Assembly: GCA_017938645.1 (NCBI GenBank)
Contig: JAGBBE010000123.1
Coordinates: 1-57,587, forward strand
Source of the DNA: Clostridia bacterium
GTDB lineage: Bacteria; Bacillota_A; Clostridia; Christensenellales; Aristaeellaceae
Reading direction: 5' to 3'
Length of the DNA: 57,587 nt
Part shown: positions 50,065 through 57,360 of the stretch, in pieces
Layout: every line of letters starts with the position of its first letter
Position numbering within the stretch: the stretch's first letter is position 1
The notes under the pieces: model-generated
What the model was told of the DNA's origin: nothing
The model's input: the letters and a program-made list of their open reading frames with translations, nothing else
The model's database searches: none
Made by a program: the position numbers and the translations under genes

Positions 50065-51633
50065 ATGGCGCAACAGTATCTGATGGCCATCGACGCGGGC
50101 ACCGGCAGCGTGCGCGCAGTTCTCTTCGACACGGAAGGAACGCAGGTTGGCTGCGTTCAGCGTGAATGGACTCACGCGGAAGATCCCCGTTTCCCCGGCA
50201 GCATGGACTTCGACTGGGTGACCAACTGGGATCTGGCCAGCTACTGCATCAAGGGCGTTCTGGCCGAAACCGGCATCGATCCCAAGGACATCGCCGGCAT
50301 CAGCACCACCTGCATGCGCGAAGGCATCGTGCTTTATGACGAGCAGGGACAGGAAATCTGGGCCTGCGCCAACGTAGACGCCCGTTCCAACGACGAAGTG
50401 GGCGAGCTGATTCGCATGAATCCGGAGCTGGAAAAGGAAATCTACCAGCTTTCCGGCGAAACCTACGCGCTGGGCGCTCTGCCCCGCATCCTGTGGGTCA
50501 AAAACAAAATGCCCGAGATTTATGAAAAAGTCGCCAAAGTCGGCATGTTCAACGACTGGCTGATCTACAAGCTCACCGGCGTTCTGGCCGTGGAACCCTC
50601 CAACGGCTCCACCACCGGCATCTTCAACCTTGAAACCCGTGCATGGGATCCCTCCATCATGCGCAAGGTCGGTCTGAGGGACGACATCTTCCCGCCTGCT
50701 GCCGAATGCGGACAGGTTATCGGCGAAGTGACCGAAAAGGCTGCTCAGGAAACCGGTCTGGCCGTCGGCACCAAGGTTGTCACCGGCGGCGGCGACACGC
50801 AGCTGGGCTGCGTGGGCGTGGGCGTGGTTGATCCCAGCCAGGCAGCCATCTTCGGCGGCAGCTTCTGGCAGTATGTGTTCAACACCCCCAATGCCAAGCC
50901 CGACGAAAAGTGCCGCGTCCGCGTCAACTGCCATGCCATCCCCGGCATGTGGCAGTACGAAGCGCTGGCCTTCAAGCCCGGCCTCACCATGCGCTGGTAC
51001 CGCGACGCCTTCTGTCAGGAAGAAGTGCGCAAGGCTGCCGAGCTGGGCACCGATCCCTATCAGCTGATGAACGAGGAAGCCGAGAAGGTTCCCGCCGGCT
51101 GCTACGGCATGATGTGCACCTTCTCCGACGTGATGAACTTCATCCGCTGGCGTCACGCCGCTCCCACCTTCACCAACTTTGACTTCGATCCCGAGAAGTT
51201 CAACAAGTACACCTTCTACCGCGCCATCATGGAAAACACCGCCATGATCGCCAAGGGACACATGGATCTGGTTTACGAAGCCACCGGCAACCGGCCCAGC
51301 GAAGTGGTCTTTGCCGGCGGCGCCAGCAAGGGCGATATCTGGTGCCAGATTGTCAGCGACGTGCTCGGCCTGCCTGTGAAGGTTCCGGTTGTGCGTGAAG
51401 CCACCGCTCTGGGCGCTGCCATTCTGGCCGGCTACGGCGTAGGCGTGTACAAGGACTTCAGCGAAGCCAGCCGCCGTCTGGTCAAGTGGGACAAGGTCTA
51501 CGAACCCAATATGGACAATCACGCCGTCTATGAAGAAATGTACGCCACCTGGCGCAAGGTCTATGACGCCCAGTTGGCGCTGAGCGATTCCGGCGTAACC
51601 CGCTACATGTGGGTCGCCCCCGGACTGCAGTAA
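50065..51633 (+). CDS. lsrK: Autoinducer-2 kinase LsrK
   Basis: A 522-residue FGGY-family kinase similar to E. coli LsrK throughout: MAIDAGTGSVRAVLFD, SMREG-like TCMREGIVLYDE, WACANVDAR, GGGDTQLGC, LTMRWYRDAFC and VFAGGASKGDIW. It phosphorylates AI-2 in the cytosol, trapping it and generating the LsrR inducer. GAAAGGAAGG precedes the ATG. It lies between lsrR (57-base gap) and the cupin gene (35-base gap) in one operon. Confidence 0.93.
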   Translation: MAQQYLMAIDAGTGSVRAVLFDTEGTQVGCVQREWTHAEDPRFPGSMDFDWVTNWDLASYCIKGVLAETGIDPKDIAGISTTCMREGIVLYDEQGQEIWACANVDARSNDEVGELIRMNPELEKEIYQLSGETYALGALPRILWVKNKMPEIYEKVAKVGMFNDWLIYKLTGVLAVEPSNGSTTGIFNLETRAWDPSIMRKVGLRDDIFPPAAECGQVIGEVTEKAAQETGLAVGTKVVTGGGDTQLGCVGVGVVDPSQAAIFGGSFWQYVFNTPNAKPDEKCRVRVNCHAIPGMWQYEALAFKPGLTMRWYRDAFCQEEVRKAAELGTDPYQLMNEEAEKVPAGCYGMMCTFSDVMNFIRWRHAAPTFTNFDFDPEKFNKYTFYRAIMENTAMIAKGHMDLVYEATGNRPSEVVFAGGASKGDIWCQIVSDVLGLPVKVPVVREATALGAAILAGYGVGVYKDFSEASRRLVKWDKVYEPNMDNHAVYEEMYATWRKVYDAQLALSDSGVTRYMWVAPGLQ

Positions 51634-51668
51634 CACCCGTTATTCACACAGATCAGGAGGATTCAGCC

Positions 51669-52019
51669 ATGTATATCATCCATGAAAACGATCGCGAATA
51701 CCGTTTCGGCGACAGCGGCCCCAAGTACCTCATGAAGGGCCCCCGCATGAACTTTGCCATGGTGCAGTTCCAGCCCGGTCAGGACTTCAAGGCTCACTAT
51801 CACAACGTGATGGAAGAAAACTTCTTCATCCTCGAAGGCGAAGTTGACGTCATCGTGGACGGCGTGGTCAATCATCTGACCCCCGGCCAGCTCATCCACA
51901 TCGAGCCCGGCGAAATCCATTATGTACGCAACCCCTACGACAAGCCCGTAAAGATGATCTCCACCCTTGCTCCCTTCACCGATCCCGATAAGATCGACGT
52001 TGATAACTACACCTGGTAA
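51669..52019 (+). CDS. Cupin-domain protein of the AI-2 locus
   Basis: A 116-residue single-domain cupin. Motif 1 is complete (G37, H43, H45, E50, G57 in GQDFKAHYHNVMEENFFILEG); motif 2 has P80, G81, H84 and N88. So H43, H45, E50 and H84 can bind a metal. CAGGAGG is 8 nt before the ATG at 51669. It follows lsrK by 35 bases in the same operon. The window has no lsrG, the isomerase that acts between LsrK and LsrF, and this cupin occupies that pathway gap; replacing LsrG is a hypothesis. A sugar-isomerising or purely binding role is the alternative. Confidence 0.8.
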   Translation: MYIIHENDREYRFGDSGPKYLMKGPRMNFAMVQFQPGQDFKAHYHNVMEENFFILEGEVDVIVDGVVNHLTPGQLIHIEPGEIHYVRNPYDKPVKMISTLAPFTDPDKIDVDNYTW

Positions 52020-52051
52020 TTCATCAGACAGGAGACGACTTCTTTCCGCCC

Positions 52052-52080
52052 TTGACAAACCGGCGTTTCGTAAGTACAAT
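52052..52080 (+). promoter_or_regulatory. Promoter of tRNA-Arg
   Basis: TTGACA (52052-52057) and TACAAT (52075-52080) with a 17-nt spacer, 11 bases before the mature tRNA. Confidence 0.88.
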
Positions 52081-52091
52081 ACTTCTTGCGC

Positions 52092-52168
52092 GCGCCCGTA
52101 GCTCAGTTGGATAGAGTGACAGACTCCGACTCTGTAGGTCGTGCGTTCGAATCGCATCGGGCGTACCA
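52092..52168 (+). tRNA. tRNA-Arg (anticodon CCG)
   Basis: A 77-nt cloverleaf. The acceptor GCGCCCG pairs with CGGGCGT (the outermost pair is G-U), followed by discriminator A and an encoded CCA. The D arm is GCTC...GAGT, the anticodon arm ACAGA/TCTGT has loop CTCCGAC with anticodon CCG at 52126-52128, and the T arm has TTCGAAT. It reads CGG arginine codons. Its 3' part from 52131 is repeated at 57230, which marks it as a probable integration site. Confidence 0.95.
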
Positions 52169-52261
52169 ACGAAAACCCTCGAAGCCGTAAAGGTTTCGGG
52201 GGTTTTTGCTATGGTGGAGATTGGGCGAAAAAGCTGTGGGGTTCACAGGAAGATCCACAGA
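52131..52261 (+). repeat. Left copy of a 131-bp direct repeat (tRNA-Arg 3' end plus flank)
   Basis: This segment runs from the 3' side of the tRNA anticodon stem through the T arm, CCA, the terminator and about 55 bases beyond. It matches 57230-57360 without gaps, with about 11 mismatches of 131 counted by eye (about 92%). The two copies enclose the YtfQRT-YjfF operon, 5,099 bases apart, as attachment sites of a tRNA-integrated element would. Confidence 0.9.
52172..52207 (+). terminator. Terminator of tRNA-Arg
   Basis: AAAACCCTCGAAGCC (52172-52186) pairs with GGTTTCGGGGGTTTT (52192-52206), including G-U pairs, then ends in Ts. A near copy occurs at the right repeat (57271-57306). Confidence 0.85.
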
Positions 52262-52380
52262 TTTTTCATGAAAAGCATCCTGTTTTGAGCGAAAGGCTTA
52301 GGTATGTCTTTCCTTTCGTCTGTTTCGTACACTGATTTTGTTGTTTATATGTTTTTTCATAATTTGTGGTAAAAAACAGA

Positions 52381-52409
52381 TTGAAGAATTGATCTGTATG
52401 AGATACAAT
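52381..52409 (+). promoter_or_regulatory. Promoter of the ytfQRT-yjfF operon
   Basis: TTGAAG (52381-52386) and TACAAT (52404-52409), spacer 17 nt, about 50 bases before the first gene. It lies just inside the left repeat, so the operon carries its own promoter. Confidence 0.7.
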
Positions 52410-52457
52410 AAGATAAAGAAAAAGTCCCGTGGGGACGAAAAACAGGAGGAAAAAAGA

Positions 52458-53414
52458 ATGAAGAAAATCGTTGCTCTGCTTCTGGCCATCCTGATGATGA
52501 TCAGCGCCGCGTCCGCCATGGCGGAAGTGACCGTAGGCATCGTGAACAACCCGCCCTCCGAATCCGGCTACCGCGAAGCCAATGTCAAGGACTTCGAAAA
52601 GGTTTTCTCCGCTGAGAACGGCTACGCCGCCAAGACCTTCTACTCCCTCAAGAATGACGAACAGCTGGCTGCCGCTCAGCAGTTCATCACCGACGGCGTG
52701 GATTACCTGCTGATCTCCGCTGCCGAGACCACCGGCTGGGATGCCGTGCTGCAGTCTGCTCAGGAAAATGGCATCGGCGTGTTCCTGTTCGACCGTATGA
52801 TCGATTGCGACGAAGAACTCTACGTGGCTGCCGTCGTTTCCGACATGGCCAACCAGGGCAAGCTGGCTGTCGAATGGCTGATCGCTCAGAACCTGGAAGC
52901 CTATAATGTCATCCACATTCAGGGCGCCATGGGCTCCGACGCTCAGCTGGGCCGTACTGGCGCGCTGGACGCTCAGGTTGCCGCCAATGACAACTGGAAG
53001 CTCGTTGTGCAGCAGACCGCTACCTGGGACGAAGCCGAAGCCAAGAAGATCACCGAGTCTGTAATCAACTCCGGCGAAGCCTTCAACATCATCTACGCTG
53101 AGAACGACGGCATGGCCAAGGGCGCTGTGGCCGCTCTGGACGAAGCTGGCATCACCCACGGCGTGAACGGCGACGTGATCGTTATGGGCTTCGACTGCAA
53201 CCGCTGGGCGCTTCGCGAACTGCTGGCCGGCAACTGGAACTACGACGGTCAGTGCTCTCCCTTCCAGGCTGATGTGATCAGCGGCCTGATCCAGAAGCTG
53301 GAAGCCGGCGAAGATCTCGCTCTGGAATCCAAGAAGATCATCTCCGAGGAGAAGGGCTTCGACGCCAAGACCCTGACTCAGGCTGATATCGACACCTACG
53401 GTCTGGGCGAGTAA
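52458..53414 (+). CDS. Sugar ABC transporter substrate-binding protein, YtfQ-like
   Basis: A 318-residue periplasmic-binding-protein type 1 (RbsB/YtfQ) protein with a signal peptide ending AMA (about residue 22) and no lipobox Cys. YtfQ-like features are VGIVNNPPSESGYREAN, AAETTGWDAVLQSAQENGI, FLFDRMIDCDEEL and AENDGMAKGAVAALDEAG. YtfQ binds galactofuranose; with the YtfR/T/YjfF-like genes that follow, a furanose sugar is the likely ligand. CAGGAGG precedes the ATG at 52458. A large hairpin follows the stop. Confidence 0.86.
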   Translation: MKKIVALLLAILMMISAASAMAEVTVGIVNNPPSESGYREANVKDFEKVFSAENGYAAKTFYSLKNDEQLAAAQQFITDGVDYLLISAAETTGWDAVLQSAQENGIGVFLFDRMIDCDEELYVAAVVSDMANQGKLAVEWLIAQNLEAYNVIHIQGAMGSDAQLGRTGALDAQVAANDNWKLVVQQTATWDEAEAKKITESVINSGEAFNIIYAENDGMAKGAVAALDEAGITHGVNGDVIVMGFDCNRWALRELLAGNWNYDGQCSPFQADVISGLIQKLEAGEDLALESKKIISEEKGFDAKTLTQADIDTYGLGE

Positions 53415-53459
53415 ACTGGAAACAGAATCCAGTCACTGTCTTTCATAAGTAAGTCATTT

Positions 53460-53504
53460 GCGCGGTGCGGCACATGCGGAGAGATCTGCGCGTGCCCACC
53501 GCGC
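53460..53504 (+). other. Intercistronic hairpin after the ytfQ-like gene
   Basis: GCGCGGTG (53460-53467) pairs with CACCGCGC (53497-53504); inside it GGCAC (53469-53473) pairs with GTGCC (53492-53496). No T run follows. It probably protects the upstream mRNA. Confidence 0.65.
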
Positions 53505-53541
53505 CTTCGGTTTGACCTGCACAGAAAAGGAGGAAACGGAC

Positions 53542-55050
53542 ATGCAAGACGGCATCGTTTTGTCCGCGCGCGGTATCTGCAAGAGTTTTCCGGGTGTGCG
53601 AGCCCTGCACAACGTGGATTTTACGCTGCGCAAAGGCGAAATTCATGCGCTGATGGGAGAAAACGGCGCAGGAAAATCAACCTTGATCAAGGTGCTCACC
53701 GGCGTATATTCCAAGGATGCGGGTCAAATCCACATTGACGGCATTCAAGGGGAAGTCAGCATCCGTTCTCCGCAGGAGGCACAGAACGCAGGCATCAGCA
53801 CCGTATATCAGGAGATTACGCTGTGCCCGAATCTTACGGTGGCGGAAAACATGTTTATCGGACGCAGCAGAGGCGCTGTGATCCACTGGAAGGAAATCGA
53901 AAAAAAGGCCGGAGCCATTCTGGAGAATCTGGGCATCCCGGCCCGTCCCAAACAGCAGCTTGGCAGCTGCTCGCTTGCGGTTCAGCAGATGGTGGCCATT
54001 GCCCGCGCGGTCGATATGGACTGCAAGGTGTTGATTCTTGACGAACCCACCTCTTCTCTGGACGACAAGGAAGTCGCCATGCTTTTCAGGCTCATGCGCG
54101 ATCTGCGTGCGCGCGGCGTGGGCATAGTATTCGTCACGCATTTTTTGGAGCAGGTATATGAGGTCAGCGACCGGATCACGGTTCTTCGAAACGGCGAGCT
54201 GGTCGGTGAGTATGAAATAGAGCATCTGCCGCAGGTGGAGCTTGTGGCCAAGATGATGGGCAAGGAACTCGAGGGTCTGAGCGAGCTGAGCCGCGATGAC
54301 AGCCGAGAGCAGGATCTTTCTACGCCCGTATATGAAGCCAGCGGCCTTTCCAGCGCCAACGGCGTCAGTCCCTATGACTTCTCCATCCGCAAAGGAGAAG
54401 TGAACGGCTTTACAGGACTTCTTGGCTCCGGACGAAGCGAGAGTGTGCGCGCCATTTTTGGTGCGGACCGCGTAACCGGCGGAAGCATCCGCATGAATGG
54501 TCAGGCCGTTAAAGTATCCAAGCCCTACGACGCCATGAAGCACGGCATCGGCTATCTGCCAGAGGATCGCAAGGACGACGGCATCATCGCCGATCTTTCC
54601 GTGCGCGATAATATCATCCTCGCCCTGCAGGTGATGAAGGGCTTCTTCAAGCCCATTTCACAGGCAGAGGCTGAGGCGTTTGCTGATGAATACATCAAGG
54701 CGCTGGAAATTAAGACTGCCTCCTCCGAAACGCCCATTAAATCGCTTTCCGGAGGCAATCAGCAGAAGGTCATTCTCGCACGCTGGCTGCTTACCCATCC
54801 CCAGTATCTGATTCTGGACGAGCCTACGCGCGGCATTGACGTGGGTACCAAGACCGAAATCCAGCGTCTGGTGCGCAAGCTTGCAGAAGAAGGCATGAGC
54901 GTTACCTTTATTTCGTCCGAAATCGAGGAAATGCTGCGCACCTGTTCGAGGCTCATCGTCATGCGAGACCGCAACATCGTGGGCGAACTTCGCGGTACGG
55001 AACTGACGCAGGACAACGTGATGCGTACCATCGCAGGAGGTGGCAACTGA
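53542..55050 (+). CDS. Sugar ABC transporter tandem ATPase, YtfR-like
   Basis: A 502-residue RbsA/YtfR-type ATPase. Domain 1 has GENGAGKST (about 38-46), a Val-Tyr-Gln-Glu Q-loop, the divergent CSLAVQQMVAIARA signature and LILDEPTSSLD. Domain 2 has the degenerate GLLGSGRSE, LSGGNQQK and LILDEPTRGID. Phrases such as THFLEQVYEVSDRITVLRNG closely match E. coli YtfR. The ATG at 53542 follows AAAAGGAGG; longer starts run through the hairpin. It ends 1 base before the permease gene. Confidence 0.88.
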   Translation: MQDGIVLSARGICKSFPGVRALHNVDFTLRKGEIHALMGENGAGKSTLIKVLTGVYSKDAGQIHIDGIQGEVSIRSPQEAQNAGISTVYQEITLCPNLTVAENMFIGRSRGAVIHWKEIEKKAGAILENLGIPARPKQQLGSCSLAVQQMVAIARAVDMDCKVLILDEPTSSLDDKEVAMLFRLMRDLRARGVGIVFVTHFLEQVYEVSDRITVLRNGELVGEYEIEHLPQVELVAKMMGKELEGLSELSRDDSREQDLSTPVYEASGLSSANGVSPYDFSIRKGEVNGFTGLLGSGRSESVRAIFGADRVTGGSIRMNGQAVKVSKPYDAMKHGIGYLPEDRKDDGIIADLSVRDNIILALQVMKGFFKPISQAEAEAFADEYIKALEIKTASSETPIKSLSGGNQQKVILARWLLTHPQYLILDEPTRGIDVGTKTEIQRLVRKLAEEGMSVTFISSEIEEMLRTCSRLIVMRDRNIVGELRGTELTQDNVMRTIAGGGN

Positions 55051-55051
55051 C

Positions 55052-56116
55052 ATGACAAAGAAAAAAGTCAACTGGAGCCGGTACTCTCAGCTGATTGTAC
55101 CGATCCTTTCCATCGTGCTGATCGTTGTATTCAATCTGTTCCGCGATCCGGGTTTCTTCTCCATTGAAATCACCACCAACAACAGCGGAAGCACAGTGCT
55201 TACCGGCAACCTTGTCAGCATTCTTAACGGCGCATCCGAATTGGCCATTCTGGCCATGGGCATGACGCTGGTGACTGCGGCCTGCGGAGGACAGGACATT
55301 TCCGTGGGCGCTCTGGCAGCCATTGCAGGCAGCGTGTTCGTCAAGATTCTTCGTGCGGGTACCATCAATCCCGGCACGATCGCACTGGCCTTTGTGTCCT
55401 GCTGCGTGGCTGCGATGGCCTTTGGCGCATTTAACGGCACGCTGGTTTCCGTGTTCCGCATTCAGCCCATGATCGCCACGCTGGTATTGTTCACCTGCGG
55501 CCGTTCTGTGGCCTACTGGATCAATGGCGGCGCCACTCCTACCATTGACAGTCCGCTGATTACAGCCATCGGCAGCTTTATTCCCGGCATTCCGGTGCCG
55601 ACGCCCATCCTGATCGTAATCGCTGTGGGCGTGCTGTTTGCTCTGCTGTTCCGTTTTACCACACTGGGACTGTACACGCAGACGGTGGGTATCAACCAGC
55701 GTGCGGCAAGGCTCAACGGCATCAACACCACCGGCATCAAGCTGATCTCTTTCATGATCCTCGGCGCATGCTGCGCAGTGGCAGGTGTGATTGCCGTCAG
55801 CCGTCTGGGGCTGATCAACCACGAAACGGTACTGTTGGATATCGAGATGGACGCGATCCTTGCCGTGGCCATCGGCGGAAACGCTCTCAGCGGCGGCAAA
55901 TTCAAGATCACCGGCTCGGTGCTGGGCGCCTATGCCATTCAGGCATTGACCATCACGCTCTATGCCATGAAAGTTCCCTCCACTGATGTAAAGGCCTACA
56001 AGGCCATTGTCATCATCCTGATTGTTGCGGCAGGTTCGCCCGTAGTAAAACAGAAACTGTCCAGGCTTTGGTCGCGGATTCGCAGCGGCAAAGCCGGAAA
56101 GGAGGCGGTGGTATGA
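55052..56116 (+). CDS. Sugar ABC permease, YtfT-like
   Basis: A 354-residue RbsC-family permease with about ten helices (AACGGQDISVGALAAIAG, IQPMIATLVLFTCGRSVAYWI, AVAIGGNALSGGKFKITGSV). The AACGGQDISVGA segment is typical of YtfT. CAGGAGG lies 11 nt before the ATG at 55052; a GTG four codons upstream overlaps that site. It pairs with the YjfF-like permease, which it overlaps by ATGA. Confidence 0.87.
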   Translation: MTKKKVNWSRYSQLIVPILSIVLIVVFNLFRDPGFFSIEITTNNSGSTVLTGNLVSILNGASELAILAMGMTLVTAACGGQDISVGALAAIAGSVFVKILRAGTINPGTIALAFVSCCVAAMAFGAFNGTLVSVFRIQPMIATLVLFTCGRSVAYWINGGATPTIDSPLITAIGSFIPGIPVPTPILIVIAVGVLFALLFRFTTLGLYTQTVGINQRAARLNGINTTGIKLISFMILGACCAVAGVIAVSRLGLINHETVLLDIEMDAILAVAIGGNALSGGKFKITGSVLGAYAIQALTITLYAMKVPSTDVKAYKAIVIILIVAAGSPVVKQKLSRLWSRIRSGKAGKEAVV

Positions 56117-57183
56117 CGCGCATTCCCAATCGCAAGCATCGTGAGCCGCTGACCGATACGCAGCTGCTTCTGACCATCACCATCTTCATTTTCTTTGGCA
56201 TGTACTTTGCCGCTATGGCTATCTGGGGTGGCGGCTTCCTGCGCTGGCAGCAGGTGTTTGACATGCTCAACAACAACGCGGCGCTCATCATTGTAGCCTG
56301 CGGACTGACCATCGTCATGATCGGCGGAGGCATTGATATTTCTGTCGGCGGCGTGACTGCTCTGGTGGTCATGAGCTGCATCGTTCACATGAATAATGGT
56401 GGAAGCATCTTTACTGCCGCGCTGCTGGCCATTGCGATCGGTCTTGGTTTTGGACTGACACATGGCTTCCTGATTTCATATCTGGAAATCCAGCCCTTTA
56501 TCATTACCCTTGCAGGCATGTTCTTTGCCCGCGGCATGACCACCATCGTCAGTCTTGAGCCGCAAAAGATCGCTCATGAAGGTTTCAAGCAGCTGATGAA
56601 AACCAAAATTGAAATTCCGCTGCTGGGATATACCGCCAAAAACGGCAATCTGATCCCGGCGCGTATGGAAATCGGTGTGGTAATCGCTCTTGTCATCGTG
56701 GTAAGCGTCTTTCTGCTGCTCAAATGGAGTCGGCTGGGCCGCAATTTCTACGCTTTGGGCGGAAGCAGCCAGAGCGCGCTCATGCTGGGTGTAAACGTGA
56801 AACGCACGCGCTTTTATTCCTATCTGATCAGCGGACTTCTTTCCGGTATTGCGGGCTTTGTGTTTATGATGCACACAGGTGCAGGCAATGCCACCAACGC
56901 AGCCGGTGCGGAGATGAACGCCATTGCCTCCTCCATCATCGGCGGCACGCTGCTGTCCGGCGGCGTTGGCAATGTAATTGGCACGCTCTTTGGCGTAATG
57001 ACGCTGACCACCATCAAAGCAATCGTTACCACCTCCGGCCTGCGCGATCCATGGTGGCAGTCCATCACCACCGGTGCAATGCTTTGTTTCTTCATTCTGC
57101 TGCAGAGCGTAGTGTTGGCCAATCGCGGCAAGGGCGGGCTGAAGAAAATGATGCCTAAGTGGATGCAGCAGGTGAAAATGTGA
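56113..57183 (+). CDS. Sugar ABC permease, YjfF-like
   Basis: A 356-residue permease of the RbsC family with YjfF features (MIGGGIDISVGGVTALVVM, ISYLEIQPFIITLAGMFFARGM, ASSIIGGTLLSGGVGNVIGT). It is the last gene of the operon. No terminator is evident between its stop and the right-hand direct repeat 47 bases on, but the terminator copied from tRNA-Arg within the repeat (about 57271-57306) may serve. Confidence 0.87.
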   Translation: MTRIPNRKHREPLTDTQLLLTITIFIFFGMYFAAMAIWGGGFLRWQQVFDMLNNNAALIIVACGLTIVMIGGGIDISVGGVTALVVMSCIVHMNNGGSIFTAALLAIAIGLGFGLTHGFLISYLEIQPFIITLAGMFFARGMTTIVSLEPQKIAHEGFKQLMKTKIEIPLLGYTAKNGNLIPARMEIGVVIALVIVVSVFLLLKWSRLGRNFYALGGSSQSALMLGVNVKRTRFYSYLISGLLSGIAGFVFMMHTGAGNATNAAGAEMNAIASSIIGGTLLSGGVGNVIGTLFGVMTLTTIKAIVTTSGLRDPWWQSITTGAMLCFFILLQSVVLANRGKGGLKKMMPKWMQQVKM

Positions 57184-57229
57184 CTTACACAGAACGTTGC
57201 TTCTCATCCATTGCTTAAGCGACACCAAC

Positions 57230-57360
57230 TCTGAAGGTCGTGCGTTCGAATCGCATCGGGCGTACCAGTAAAAACCCTCGAAGCCGTAAAGGTTTCGGGG
57301 GATTTTGCTATGGTGGGGATTGGGTGAAAAAGCTGTGAGGGTTACAGGAAGATCAACAGA
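57230..57360 (+). repeat. Right copy of the 131-bp direct repeat (tRNA-Arg 3' fragment)
   Basis: This has the T arm, acceptor 3' strand and CCA of tRNA-Arg, then the terminator-like stem and about 55 further bases, aligned without gaps to 52131-52261. Upstream of it the tRNA 5' half is absent or unrecognisable (only GAC-A-CC-A resembles the anticodon loop), so it is a fragment and not a second tRNA gene. Confidence 0.9.

Noticed and set aside
52169..57229. An integrase or phage gene within the tRNA-flanked islet
   Set aside because: Every gene-sized frame there belongs to the four transporter proteins or is antisense to them. No tyrosine or serine recombinase motif was seen.
57181..57267. 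A second functional tRNA-Arg gene
   Set aside because: The 3' half is intact, but no D arm or acceptor 5' strand can be paired upstream of 57230.
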